A stretch of 64,000 nucleotides of DNA from JAATFS01 sp037145635 (GCA_037145635.1 JBBCXB010000001.1:1054001-1118000), one strand, 5' to 3'; shown: positions 34,666 to 46,594, numbered from the stretch's first letter. The notes: generated from the letters alone by a model not told the origin. Made by a program: numbers and translations.

Positions 34666-36330
34666 ATGACTCCCCTGATTTTCGTAACCGGCGGTGTGGT
34701 GTCCTCGCTTGGCAAGGGCATTGCCGCCGCTTCGCTCGCGTCCATTCTTGAAGCCCGTGGCCTCAAGGTCACGATGATGAAGCTGGACCCCTACATCAAC
34801 GTGGACCCGGGCACGATGAGCCCGTTCCAGCACGGCGAGGTCTACGTCACCGACGACGGCGCCGAGACCGACCTGGACCTGGGCCACTACGAGCGCTTCG
34901 TACGCACCCGCCTGAGCCGCAAGAACTCGGTGACTACGGGGCGGATCTACGAGAACGTGATCCGCAAGGAGCGCCGCGGCGACTACCTGGGCGCCACCGT
35001 GCAGGTGATCCCGCACATCACCGACGAGATCCGCCGCTGCGTGGACGAGGCCACCGCCGGCTTCGACGTGGCGCTGGTCGAGATCGGCGGCACCGTCGGC
35101 GACATCGAGTCGCTGCCGTTCCTGGAGGCGATCCGACAGGTGCGCACCGAGCGCGGCGCCGAGCGCGCGATGTTCATGCACCTGACCCTGGTGCCGTACA
35201 TCGCCGCCGCCGGCGAGCTGAAGACCAAGCCGACCCAGCATTCGGTCAAGGAACTGCGTTCGATCGGCATCCAGCCGGACGTGCTGCTGTGCCGCTCCGA
35301 GCAGGCGATCCCCGATTCCGAGCGCCGCAAGATCGCGCTGTTCACCAATGTCTCCGAGCGCGCGGTGATCAGCGCCGCCGACATCGACGTGCTCTACGGC
35401 ATGCCGCTGGAGCTGCACCGCCAGGGCCTGGACGAGATCGTCATCGACCAGTTCAAGCTGCGCGACAAGGTCGGCCCGGCCGACCTGGCCGAGTGGGAGG
35501 CCGTGGTGGACGCCACCGTGCACCCGCTGGACGAGGTCACCATCGCGGTGGTCGGCAAGTACGTCGACCACCAGGACGCCTACAAGTCGGTCGGTGAAGC
35601 GCTCAAGCACGGCGGCCTGCGCCAGCGCACCAAGGTCAAGCTGAAGTGGCTGGAGGCGCAGGAGCTGGAAGGCAGCGACCTGTCGGCGCTGGCCGATGTC
35701 GATGGCATCCTGGTCCCCGGCGGCTTCGGCGACCGCGGCTTCGAGGGCAAGGTGCTGAGTTCGCGCTATGCACGCGAGCACGGCGTGCCGTACTTCGGCA
35801 TCTGCTACGGCATGCAGGCCGCGGTGGTGGACTATGCCCGCCACGTCGCGCACCTGGACGGCGCCAACAGCACCGAGAACGACCGCCAGTCGCCGCACCC
35901 GGTGATCGGCCTGATCACCGAATGGCGCACCGCCAGCGGCGAGGTCGAGAAGCGCGACGAGAAGTCCGACCTCGGCGGCACCATGCGCCTGGGCCTGCAG
36001 GAGCAGCGCCTCAAGCCGGGCACGCTGGCGCGCGAGCTCTACGGCAAGGATGTGGTCTCCGAACGCCACCGCCACCGCTACGAGTTCAACAACCGCTACC
36101 GCACCCAGCTGGAGGACGCCGGCCTGGTCATCGCCGGCAAGTCGATGGACGACACGCTGGTGGAGATGGTCGAGCTGCCGCGCCAGACGCACCCGTGGTT
36201 CCTGGCCTGCCAGGCGCACCCGGAGTTCCTGTCGACCCCGCGCGACGGGCATCCGCTGTTCATCGGCTTCGTGCGCGCGGCGCGCGAGAAGAAGGCCGGC
36301 GGCAAGCTGCTCAAGGAAGCGCGGGCCTGA
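34666..36330 (+). CDS. pyrG: CTP synthase
   Basis: 554 residues from MTPLIFVTGG; a longer frame starting nine codons upstream is less likely. The amidoligase domain (1-270) has GGVVSSLGKGIAAASLA and the Mg/ATP residues in KLDPYINVDPGTM. The class I glutamine amidotransferase domain (about 290-550) has nucleophile Cys380 in GICYGMQ and the His-Glu pair in CQAHPEF. It converts UTP, ATP and glutamine to CTP. It heads the pyrG-kdsA-eno order common to this family. Confidence 0.98.
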   Translation: MTPLIFVTGGVVSSLGKGIAAASLASILEARGLKVTMMKLDPYINVDPGTMSPFQHGEVYVTDDGAETDLDLGHYERFVRTRLSRKNSVTTGRIYENVIRKERRGDYLGATVQVIPHITDEIRRCVDEATAGFDVALVEIGGTVGDIESLPFLEAIRQVRTERGAERAMFMHLTLVPYIAAAGELKTKPTQHSVKELRSIGIQPDVLLCRSEQAIPDSERRKIALFTNVSERAVISAADIDVLYGMPLELHRQGLDEIVIDQFKLRDKVGPADLAEWEAVVDATVHPLDEVTIAVVGKYVDHQDAYKSVGEALKHGGLRQRTKVKLKWLEAQELEGSDLSALADVDGILVPGGFGDRGFEGKVLSSRYAREHGVPYFGICYGMQAAVVDYARHVAHLDGANSTENDRQSPHPVIGLITEWRTASGEVEKRDEKSDLGGTMRLGLQEQRLKPGTLARELYGKDVVSERHRHRYEFNNRYRTQLEDAGLVIAGKSMDDTLVEMVELPRQTHPWFLACQAHPEFLSTPRDGHPLFIGFVRAAREKKAGGKLLKEARA

Positions 36331-36489
36331 GGCATGCGGCGGCCCCGCCAGGGGCGCCGCGCGCCGGCGGGGCGGCCTCCTGCGGGAGGTCGCGGCATCC
36401 CGCTCCCCGATATCCGAAGGGTCTCGACAGAGACCCGCTCGCCGCGCTTCCGTCCTGGAGCGCGGCTCCGTCAGCCAATAGGTGATCTG

Positions 36490-37323
36490 ATGAAACTGTG
36501 TGGTTTCGAAGTCGGTCTCGACCAGCCCTTGTTCCTGATCGCCGGTCCGTGCGTGATCGAGTCGATGCAGCTGCAGCTGGACGTGGCCGGCCGGCTCAAG
36601 GAGATCACCGGCAAGCTGGGGATCAACTTCATCTTCAAGTCCAGCTTCGACAAGGCCAACCGCACCTCCGGCACCAGCTTCCGCGGCCCGGGCCTGGAGG
36701 AGGGCCTGAAGGTGCTGGAGGCGGTGAAGCAGCAGATCGGCGTGCCGGTGCTCACCGACGTGCACGAGTACACCCCGATGAACGAGGTCGCGTCGGTCGT
36801 CGACGTGCTGCAGACCCCGGCGTTCCTGGTGCGGCAGACCGACTTCATCCGCAACGTCTGCGCCGCCGGCAAGCCGGTCAACATCAAGAAGGGCCAGTTC
36901 CTGTCGCCGTGGGACATGAAGCCGGTGGTGGACAAGGCCAAGTCCACCGGCAACGAGCAGATCATGGTCTGCGAGCGCGGCGCCTCGTTCGGCTACAACA
37001 ACCTGGTCAGCGACATGCGCTCGCTGAGCGTGATGCGCCAGACCGGCTGCCCGGTGGTGTTCGATGCCACCCACTCGGTGCAGTTGCCGGGCGGGCAGGG
37101 CAGCAGTTCCGGCGGCCAGCGCGAGTTCGTGCCGGTGCTGGCGCGCGCGGCGGTGGCGGTGGGCGTGTCCGGGGTGTTCGCCGAAACCCACCCGGACCCG
37201 TCCAAGGCGCTGTCGGACGGCCCCAACGCCTGGCCGCTGGACAAGATGGAGGCGCTGCTGGAGACCCTGCTGGCCCTGGACGGCATCACCAAGAAGCACG
37301 GCTTCCTGGAAGACGGGGTCTGA
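36490..37323 (+). CDS. kdsA: 3-deoxy-8-phosphooctulonate (KDO8P) synthase
   Basis: 277 residues. It condenses phosphoenolpyruvate with arabinose 5-phosphate to make KDO 8-phosphate for lipopolysaccharide core. Motifs: LIAGPCVIES, FKSSFDKANRTSGTSFRGPG, TDVHEYTPMNEVASVVDVLQTPAFL, NIKKGQFLSPWDM, DATHSVQLPGG, ETHPDPSKALSDGPN. Cys21 in AGPC occupies the place of the metal-ligand Cys of metal-dependent enzymes (E. coli-type non-metal enzymes have Asn), so this is probably the metal-dependent class. The 159-bp gap after pyrG holds hairpins such as GGGTCTC/GAGACCC (36419-36436) but no clear terminator. Confidence 0.97.
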   Translation: MKLCGFEVGLDQPLFLIAGPCVIESMQLQLDVAGRLKEITGKLGINFIFKSSFDKANRTSGTSFRGPGLEEGLKVLEAVKQQIGVPVLTDVHEYTPMNEVASVVDVLQTPAFLVRQTDFIRNVCAAGKPVNIKKGQFLSPWDMKPVVDKAKSTGNEQIMVCERGASFGYNNLVSDMRSLSVMRQTGCPVVFDATHSVQLPGGQGSSSGGQREFVPVLARAAVAVGVSGVFAETHPDPSKALSDGPNAWPLDKMEALLETLLALDGITKKHGFLEDGV

Positions 37324-37479
37324 GGTCGCGCGCCGGGCGCAGGCGTCCGGCGCGGTCCGCGCTCGCGGGAGCTGATCGGGGAGCGGTCCCGACCGGGGGC
37401 GATGCGCCCTGTGCCGGTGCCGGGCCCGTCTCCGGCAGGCCCTTGTCGCGTGCCCCGCGCCTGCGGTTCCACGGCGCAT

Positions 37480-37508
37480 TTGGCAAGCCGCAGCCCTGCG
37501 GCGATAAT
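37480..37508 (+). promoter_or_regulatory. Promoter of eno
   Basis: TTGGCA (37480-37485), 17-bp spacer, GATAAT (37503-37508); start codon of eno at 37557. Confidence 0.7.
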
Positions 37509-37556
37509 CCCTCGGTTTCCCGGTATTCCCCCTTTGACTGGTAACCGATCGGACCT

Positions 37557-38849
<1,293 letters not shown>

Positions 38850-38855
38850 GCAGCC

Positions 38856-39209
38856 GTGCGCAACTGGCGCTGGCTGTTGCTGGTGCTGGCGGTGCTGCTG
38901 GCTTGGCTGCAGTACCGCTTCTGGTTCGGTCCCGGCAATTCCGGCGAGGTCATGATGCTGGAGGCGCAGGTGGCGCACCAGGCGCGCGACAACGAAGGGC
39001 TGCGTCAGCGCAACGAGGCGCTGGCGGCCGAGGTGAAGGATCTCAAGGATGGCGAGGCGGCGATCGAGGAGCGGGCACGCAGTGAGCTGGGCATGATCAA
39101 ACCGGGCGAGAAGTTCTACCGGGTGGTGGAGGACGCGCCGCTGCTGCCAGCGCCCGCCGCGGGCGCGGCCGCCGCGTCCGGTGCCGCCACGCCCGGCGAG
39201 CAGCCCTGA
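38856..39209 (+). CDS. ftsB: Cell-division protein FtsB
   Basis: 117 residues, GTG start six bases after eno. Short cytoplasmic N terminus, one transmembrane helix (WLLLVLAVLLAWLQYRFWFG), then a periplasmic coiled coil (MMLEAQVAHQARDNEGLRQRNEALAAEVKDLKDG) and the ERARSELGMIKPGEKFYRVV end typical of FtsB/DivIC. It links FtsL and FtsQ in the divisome. The C-terminal Ala/Pro tail of about 25 residues is longer than in E. coli. Overlaps ispD by one base. Confidence 0.95.
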   Translation: MRNWRWLLLVLAVLLAWLQYRFWFGPGNSGEVMMLEAQVAHQARDNEGLRQRNEALAAEVKDLKDGEAAIEERARSELGMIKPGEKFYRVVEDAPLLPAPAAGAAAASGAATPGEQP

Positions 39210-39904
39210 TGGGCTCGCTCTGGGCGGTGGTGCCCGCCGCCGGGCGCGGCAGCCGCTTCGGCGGACCGGTGCCCAAGCAGTACCTGGCGGCGGCCGGCCG
39301 GCCGCTGATGGCGTATGCGCTGGAGGCGCTGGCCGCGCATCCGGCCGTGGCCGGGATCATGGTGGCGCTGTCGGCCGACGATCCGGACTGGCCCGGCTGG
39401 AGCGAGGTCGGCGGCAAGCCGCTGCTGACCTGCGTCGGCGGCGACAGCCGCGCGGCCTCGGTGCTGGCGGCGCTGCTGGCGCTGCCGGAATCGGTGCGGG
39501 CCGACGATTTCGTGCTGGTGCACGACGCCGCGCGCCCGAACCTGGCGCCGGCGGACCTGGACCGCCTGCTGGAGACCGGCCGGGCCGACCCGGTGGGCGC
39601 GATCCTGGCCGCGCCGGTGCGCGATACCCTCAAGCGGGCCGGCGACGACGGCGGCATCGACGCCACCGAGCCGCGCGAGCGCCTGTGGCGGGCGCTGACC
39701 CCGCAGCTGTTCCGCCGGCACCAGCTGGTGCGCGGCCTGCAGGCCGCTTCCGAGGCCGGCGTGGAGGTCACCGACGAGGCCATGGCGATGGAGCGGCTCG
39801 GCCTGCGCCCGTTGCTGGTCGAGGGGGCCGAGGACAACTTCAAGGTCACCACGCCGGCGGACCTGGCACGGTTCGAATTCGAGCTTTCCCGACGCGCCGG
39901 CTGA
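39209..39904 (+). CDS. ispD: 2-C-methyl-D-erythritol 4-phosphate cytidylyltransferase
   Basis: 231 residues. Start ATG overlaps the ftsB stop (TGATG). The CTP-binding loop VVPAAGRGSRFGGPVPKQYL is intact; VLVHDAARPN and TDEAMAMERLG match the family. It makes CDP-methylerythritol in the non-mevalonate isoprenoid route. Its step is two before IspF, encoded directly downstream. Confidence 0.97.
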   Translation: MGSLWAVVPAAGRGSRFGGPVPKQYLAAAGRPLMAYALEALAAHPAVAGIMVALSADDPDWPGWSEVGGKPLLTCVGGDSRAASVLAALLALPESVRADDFVLVHDAARPNLAPADLDRLLETGRADPVGAILAAPVRDTLKRAGDDGGIDATEPRERLWRALTPQLFRRHQLVRGLQAASEAGVEVTDEAMAMERLGLRPLLVEGAEDNFKVTTPADLARFEFELSRRAG

Positions 39905-39938
39905 GCCGTGCCGCGCGTCTTCGTTGAACAGGACAGGT

Positions 39939-40427
39939 ATGACCGCGTTGAATTTCCGTATCGGCCAGGGTTACGACGTGCATGCGTTCGGTCCCGGCGA
40001 CCAGCTCATGCTCGGCGGCGTGAGCGTGCCGCACACCCAGGGCGTGCTGGCGCACAGCGATGGCGACGTGGTGCTGCACGCGCTGTGCGACGCCCTGCTC
40101 GGCGCGCTGGCGCTGGGCGACATCGGCCAGCACTTCCCGCCCTCGGACCCGCGCTGGAAGGGCGCCGACAGCGCGCAGTTCCTGCAGCACTGCGACGGCC
40201 TGCTGCGCGAGCGCGGCTGGCGCGTGGGCAATGCCGACATTACCGTGATCTGCGAGCGGCCCAAGGTCGGTCCGCATGCGCGGGCGATGCGTGAGCGGCT
40301 GGCCCAGCTGCTCGAGGTGGCGCTGGACTGCGTCAGCGTCAAGGCCACCACCAGCGAGAAACTCGGCTTCACCGGGCGTGGCGAAGGCATCGCCGCGCAG
40401 GCGGTGGTGCTGCTGCACCGGCCGTAG
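39939..40427 (+). CDS. ispF: 2-C-methyl-D-erythritol 2,4-cyclodiphosphate synthase
   Basis: 162 residues from MTALNFRIGQGYD. Zinc ligands Asp13 and His15 (GYDVHAFG) and the third His in AHSDGDVVLHALCDALLGA are present; DIGQHFPPSDPRWKGADS and KATTSEKLGFTGRGEGIAAQA complete the family. It forms the cyclic diphosphate intermediate of isoprenoid synthesis. A five-codon longer start is possible but has a poorer ribosome site. Confidence 0.97.
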   Translation: MTALNFRIGQGYDVHAFGPGDQLMLGGVSVPHTQGVLAHSDGDVVLHALCDALLGALALGDIGQHFPPSDPRWKGADSAQFLQHCDGLLRERGWRVGNADITVICERPKVGPHARAMRERLAQLLEVALDCVSVKATTSEKLGFTGRGEGIAAQAVVLLHRP

Positions 40428-40626
40428 GCACCGCGGCCGCGGGCGTCCGCTGCCGCGCCGGGCGCGGGGCCCTCTGCTCGATCGCGGTTCCGGCCGGCGC
40501 GAGCGACCGTCGAAGCGCGCGCGACCCGGGTCGTCTGGCCACGGCGACCCCGCTTCCCCGTACCGTATCCTTCCCTCATCTCCGGTCCGGTCGCCTGCCG
40601 CGACGCCGGGCCCACAGGCACCTCCC

Positions 40627-41688
40627 ATGACCGACGCTTCTTCCCATCCCCGCGCCCACGGCCCGTCCGTCCTCGGCGCGCACATGCGCAGCACGCCGGA
40701 GGACTTCCAGGTCGACGAGCTGCCCGGCTTCGAGCCCAGCGGCGAGGGCGAGCACCTGCTGCTGACGATCCGCAAGCGTGGCCAGAACACCGCCTTCGTC
40801 GCCAAGCGTCTGGCGCAGTGGGCGGGATTGCCGGAAATGGCGGTCAGCTATGCCGGGCTCAAGGACCGCCATGCGGTCACCACCCAGCGCTTCAGCGTGC
40901 ACCTGCCCAGGCGCGTGGCCCCGGACCTGGCGCTGCTGGACGACGCCGACTTGCAGGTGGTCGAGTCCACCTGGCACAACCGCAAGCTGCAGCGCGGGGC
41001 GCTGGCCGGCAACCGCTTCGTGCTGGTGCTGCGCGAGGTGCGCGGCGAGCGCGCGGCGATCGAGCAGCGCCTGGATGCGATCGCCGCGCGCGGCATCCCC
41101 AACTGGTTCGGCGAGCAGCGCTTCGGCCGCGAGGGCGGCAACGTCGCCGCGGCGCTGGCGATGTTCGGTGGCCGCCGCGTGCGCAAGGACCAGCGTTCGC
41201 TGCTGCTCTCGGCCGCCCGCTCGGCGCTGTTCAACCAGGTGCTGGCACGGCGCGTGGCGCAGGGCGACTGGGACCTGCCGCTGGAGGGCGAGGTGTGGAT
41301 GCTGGACGGCTCGCGCAGCGTGTTCGGGCCCGAGCCGTGGAGCGAGGCCCTGGCCGAACGCCTGGCACGCTTCGACATCCATCCCAGCGGCCCGCTGTGG
41401 GGCGCCGGCGAGCTGCGCAGCCGCGAGGCCGCCGCGGCGCTGGAGCTGGCCGCGCTGGGCGACGAGGCCTCGCTGGCGTTGCGCGCCGGGCTGGAGCTGG
41501 CCGGCCTGAAGCAGGAGCGGCGCGCGCTGCGGCTGCGGCCGCAGGCGCTGGCCTACCAGTGGCGCGCGGACGATGTGCTGGAGCTCGGGTTCGCACTGCC
41601 GCCGGGCTGCTATGCCACCGCGGTGCTGCAGGAGATCGGCGAGATCTCCGACGCGCCGCGGCCGCCGGCCGCGGTCCCGGAGCACTGA
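40627..41688 (+). CDS. truD: tRNA pseudouridine(13) synthase TruD
   Basis: 353 residues. Catalytic Asp80 in SYAGLKDRHAVTTQ is at the same number as in E. coli. HNRKLQRGALAGNRFVLVLRE, GIPNWFGEQRFGREGGNV and KDQRSLLLSAARSALFN are conserved. It modifies U13 of tRNA-Glu. In the usual order of this family surE would follow; here about 14.6 kb of other genes intervene, beginning with a fragment of a NuoF-like gene at the base after the truD stop. Confidence 0.96.
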   Translation: MTDASSHPRAHGPSVLGAHMRSTPEDFQVDELPGFEPSGEGEHLLLTIRKRGQNTAFVAKRLAQWAGLPEMAVSYAGLKDRHAVTTQRFSVHLPRRVAPDLALLDDADLQVVESTWHNRKLQRGALAGNRFVLVLREVRGERAAIEQRLDAIAARGIPNWFGEQRFGREGGNVAAALAMFGGRRVRKDQRSLLLSAARSALFNQVLARRVAQGDWDLPLEGEVWMLDGSRSVFGPEPWSEALAERLARFDIHPSGPLWGAGELRSREAAAALELAALGDEASLALRAGLELAGLKQERRALRLRPQALAYQWRADDVLELGFALPPGCYATAVLQEIGEISDAPRPPAAVPEH

Positions 41689-41814
41689 CCCGGCCTGTAC
41701 GGACGGCCGATGGGCACGCCGCTGCAGTCGCTGATCTTCGACCACGGCGGCGGCATGCTCGAGGGCGAGGCCTTCAAGGCGCTGTTCACCGGCGGCCCGT
41801 CGAACCCCCTGCGG
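41689..41814 (+). pseudogene. Duplicated internal fragment of the NuoF-like gene
   Basis: 126 bases align without gaps to 49607-49732 inside the NuoF-like gene, with 8 mismatches by my count (about 94% identity). The fragment begins directly after the truD stop codon and corresponds to NuoF-like residues about 251-292 (in-frame MGTPLQSLIFDHGG). It has no start region and runs out into unrelated sequence, so it is a non-functional remnant of a rearrangement. Confidence 0.9.
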
Positions 41815-41927
41815 GGGCGGGGTCTGCCGCGGGGCGGGGTGGCGCCTACCGCCGCCAACGCCGCCAACCGGACGTTCTGCCCGTCCGCCGGCTGCCTCAG
41901 GTCGGCGCGGCACCGCCTGGGGCGCGC

Positions 41928-43246
<1,319 letters not shown>

Positions 43247-43250
<4 letters not shown>

Positions 43251-45097
43251 GCGGGGGAATCCTTGTCGGCGCGCGGGGTCTGCGCCAGTTCTAGGGTGAA
43301 CACCGCACCGCCGGCGGCATGGTTGGCGGCGGACAGGCGGCCGCCGAAGCCCTGGACGATGTCGGCCGAGATCGCCAGGCCCAGCCCGAGGCCGCTGTGG
43401 GTCTTGGTGGTGAAGAAGGGTTCGAACAGGCGGCGCAGCACCTCCTCGGACAGGCCGGTGCCATTGTCGCGCACCTCGATCACCGCCTGGCCGGCGCGCG
43501 CGAACCAGCGCAGCTCGATGCGCGGGTCGGCGCGCCCGGCGGTGGCGTCGATGGCGTTGCCGATGAGGTTGACCAGCACCTGCTCGAGCCGGACCGGATC
43601 GCAGTGCGCCAGCAGCGGCACGGACGGCGGCTGCAGCACCAGCTCGATGGCGTGCTCGCCGCGCAGGCGGTGGCCGAGCAGCGCCACCGCGCTGTCGACG
43701 CTGGCCGCCACCGCCACCTCGCCGAGCTCGCCGGACGAGCGCCGCGCGAACGAGCGCAACTGGCCGGTGAGCACGCCCATGCGCGCCACCAGCTCGGTGA
43801 TGCGCCCGAGGTTGAAGCGCACCGTCTCCAGGTCGTTGCGTTCGAGGAACCGCACCGCATTGGCCGACAGCGTGCCCAGCGCCGCCAGCGGCTGGTTGAT
43901 CTCGTGCGCCAGCCCGGCCGAGAGCTGGCCGATCACCGCCAGGTTCTCGGTGCGGATCAGCTCCTGCTGGAAGTTCTGCAGCTGGCGCGCGGCCTGGATG
44001 CGTTCGGCGATCTCGCGCTGCAGGCCGGCGTTGGCCGCCCGCAGTTCCGAGCTGCGCTGCTCCACCAGCGTCTCCAGGTGCGCATGCGCGGCCTGCAGCG
44101 CGGCCTGCGCCGAGAGCCGTTCGCTGATCGACACCCGCCACTGGTTCAGCGCATGGAACACGGCCATCGCGAATGCCACCAGCACCGCCGCCGCCGCCGC
44201 GCGGGCACGCGCCAGGCGGTACACCTCGCGTGGGTCGGCCAGGACGGTGAAGCGCATCGACAGCGCCGGCAGGACCCGCGTCACCGCCAGGTAGGTCCGC
44301 GCGCCGGGGCCGTCGCCGATCTCCACCAGCGAGGCGTCGCTGCCGATCGGCCGCAGCCGGTGCCAGCCCAGCGAGCGCAGCGTGTGCTGGTTGTACTGCT
44401 GCGAGGCGTCCAGGCGCCGCTGCAGCTGCGGGCTCATGGTGCCGAGCATGCGGTACTTCCACTGCGGGATCGAGGACAGCACCACGACGCCATTGGCGTC
44501 GGACAGCAGCACCGGCTGTTCGGTGCCGATCCACAGGTGCTCCAGCTGCTCCAGCCCGACCTTGATCGCCACCAGCCCCAGGCGCCGGCCGTGGCGCTCC
44601 ACCGCGGTGGCCAGGTAGTAGCCCGACGCGTTGTCGGTGGTGCCGATGCCGTAGTAGCTGGTGATGCGGCCCGGCCTGGCGGCCTGCACGTAGGGGCGGT
44701 AGGAGATGTTGCGGCCCACGAAGGTGTCGGCCTCGGTCCAGTTGCTGGAGGCCACGATCTCGCCGTGCGGGTCCACCAGGTAGGTCTGCAGGCTGCCGAC
44801 GCTGTCGTTGAGGGTCTTGAGGTGGCGGTTGATGCGCAGGGTGTCCTGCGCGGTCGGCGGGTGCGCCAGGAAATCGCTGACGTCGCCGCTCAGGGACGCG
44901 CTCAGCGGCAGCAGGCCGAACTTGCCGATCTCGCGTTCGAGCTTGTCGGCGTGGTGGTTCAGCGCCCGCTCGCCGCTCTGGCCCAGCGTACGCAGCCCGG
45001 ACCAGGAGGTGTAGACGTAGATCAGCGCACCCGCGCCCAGCGAGACCACGAGCGACAGCAGCAGGTAGAGGTAGAAATCGCGGTTGCGAATCGTCAT
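43247..45097 (-). CDS. dctB: C4-dicarboxylate sensor histidine kinase, DctB type
   Basis: 616 residues from MTIRNRDFYLYLLL. TM1 at about 8-30, periplasmic double-Cache sensor (about 35-290) with the DctB-like ligand region ISYRPYVQAA ... SYYGIGTTDNASGYYLATAV, TM2 at about 292-315, coiled coil, then HisKA (GQLSAGLAHEINQPLAALG) and HATPase (NLIGNAIDA, DNGTGLS, FEPFFTTKTHSGLGLGLAIS). DctB kinases bind succinate, malate or fumarate outside the cell and phosphorylate DctD. The surrounding permease, malic enzyme and fumarate reductase-like genes agree with a C4-dicarboxylate ligand. Confidence 0.92.
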
Positions 45098-45248
45098 CAC
45101 ACAATCCAGGCTGGCCAACGCCGCCGGATCGGCCAGCCTGGCGGCACGTCGCAGTGGACGCCGCAACGGTGGCGGTAGCGGCAGGTTACCCGCACCGGTG
45201 GCATCGACGGAAGGGGGCGGACGCGCGTGGCCGCGCCCGGGCGTGCGT

Positions 45249-46178
45249 TCATGCGATGAACGCGATCAGTGCGGCCTGGCCGGCGACCGCGACCACGGTG
45301 CCGATCACCACCGAGTCGGAGGCCTGCGTCACGTAGGTGCCGCTGCGCACCGCGAGCATCGAGGCGGCGATGGCGGTGGGCACGGCGCCGACGATCAGGG
45401 CCTGCCGCGCGAAGTCGGCGTCCACCCCGAACAGCACGATGCCGAGCAGCATCAGTGCCGGCTGCAGCACGTTCTTCAGGCCCACGTTGCAGGCGACCTC
45501 GCGGCCGAGCCGTGGGCGCTCGCCATGGAACATCAGGCCCAGCGCCAGCAGCGAGACGCCGCCGGCGGCGCGCCCCAGCAGCTGCGCCGACTCCTGCAGC
45601 GCGGCCGGCAGCGCGTAGCCGCTCCAGCTCATGACCGCCCCGGCCAGCGGCAGCCACACCAGCGGATTGCCGAGGGTGCGGCCGAGACTGGCGCGCAGGG
45701 TCGCGCCGATGCCGCCGGCGGCGCCGTCGCCCCAGCTGGTCAGCACGATGGTCAGCGGCAGGATCACCAGGCTGGTGATCAGGTTGCCGACCAGCACGGC
45801 GATGAAGCCTTCCGGGCCGCACACCTGCGCCAGGATCGGCGCGCCGAAGTACGCCATGTCGGGGAACGTGCACACCAGCGCCTGCAGCGCGCTGGTCCTG
45901 AGGTCGTGGCCGAAGCCGAAGCGCGCCACGAGCAGGGCGATCAGGTAGGTGCCGACGAAGCCGAAGGTCATGCAGGCCACGAACGGCAGGTTGCCGAGCT
46001 TCTCCGGCGGCGTGTTCAGCGCCCCCAGGAACAGCGACACCGGCAGCGCGTAGCGCGTGACCAGCGTGGCCATCACGCTCACGTCCGCGCGCTGGAAGTG
46101 CCCGCGTCTTCCGCCGAACCAGCCGAGGAACATCAGGATCACCACCGGCAGCAATGCGGTGGTCATGGTCGTGAACAT
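45249..46178 (-). CDS. AEC-family transporter (malate/dicarboxylate permease candidate)
   Basis: 309 residues from MFTTMTTALLPV; the open frame upstream for 120 codons is non-coding and contains the promoter. About ten hydrophobic helices in the two-half arrangement of the auxin efflux carrier superfamily (LPVVILMFLGWFGG, ALPVSLFLGALNTPPEKL, FPDMAYFGAPIL, LTIVLTSWG, LPLAGAVMSWSGYALP). Bacterial AEC proteins next to malate genes include malate and malonate permeases. It lies 151 bp upstream of dctB on the same strand and behind a sigma-54 promoter, so it is probably the uptake system of this locus. Confidence 0.88.
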   Translation of the reverse strand: MFTTMTTALLPVVILMFLGWFGGRRGHFQRADVSVMATLVTRYALPVSLFLGALNTPPEKLGNLPFVACMTFGFVGTYLIALLVARFGFGHDLRTSALQALVCTFPDMAYFGAPILAQVCGPEGFIAVLVGNLITSLVILPLTIVLTSWGDGAAGGIGATLRASLGRTLGNPLVWLPLAGAVMSWSGYALPAALQESAQLLGRAAGGVSLLALGLMFHGERPRLGREVACNVGLKNVLQPALMLLGIVLFGVDADFARQALIVGAVPTAIAASMLAVRSGTYVTQASDSVVIGTVVAVAGQAALIAFIA

Positions 46179-46230
46179 CGTGGCGTGCTCCCGCTGCGCT
46201 CCGCGGATACGAAGGCTTCGGGAACGAGGG

Positions 46231-46246
46231 AGCAAACGCCATGCCA
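46231..46246 (-). promoter_or_regulatory. Sigma-54 (-24/-12) promoter of the AEC permease gene
   Basis: On the minus strand TGGCATGGCGTTTGCT: GG and GC are 12 bases apart exactly as required, with 14 of 16 positions shared with the divergent promoter's consensus. It predicts a start near 46220 and a leader of about 42 bases. Confidence 0.85.
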
Positions 46247-46508
46247 GCGTCCTCGCTCCGCAATCCGCTGATTGCCAACGGAAAAAAACGGCAGTGCGGC
46301 GACGCCGTGCGGAATTCCGACGAATACGCCGCGGCCGCGTTCGGTTTTCCGTGGCGCCGCCGCGGGCGCGGCCGCGGCGGGTTTGCGCGCGATCGGCGCA
46401 CGCCGCAGCATCGCGGCCGATCGGTGCGCCGTCCACGCCTGCCGCCGCTTGTCGCAGGAGGTGGAAAATTCCTGCGTGGTTCCAGTAGCTTGGCCTCTCC
46501 AAGTAAGC
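46247..46508. other. Divergent regulatory region between two sigma-54 promoters
   Basis: About 260 bp with no gene. An inverted repeat CGCAGGA-N10-TCCTGCG (46453-46476) lies about 45 bp upstream of the plus-strand -24 element, a typical place for an enhancer-binding protein site. A second pair, CGGCGCAC/GTGCGCCG, lies at about 46394-46431. Either could be the DctD site; the sequence alone does not decide. Confidence 0.5.
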
Positions 46509-46524
46509 TGGCATGGCGATTGCT
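46509..46524 (+). promoter_or_regulatory. Sigma-54 (-24/-12) promoter of the Fe-S/FrdA-like/NuoF-like operon
   Basis: TGGCATGGCGATTGCT matches the TGGCAC-N5-TTGCW consensus with correct spacing. Predicted start near 46535, about 60 bases before the GTG of the first gene. Confidence 0.88.
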
Positions 46525-46594
46525 TGGATCGTGAGCGGCAAGTCCCCGGTCGTCGCAGCGGCGGCGCAGGAAAACCCGACTACAGGAGCACGCA

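Noticed and set aside
46247..46541. Long upstream extension of the AEC permease frame
   Set aside because: The extension would run through both sigma-54 promoters and is Arg-rich and non-family; the internal ATG at 46178 starts at the first membrane helix.
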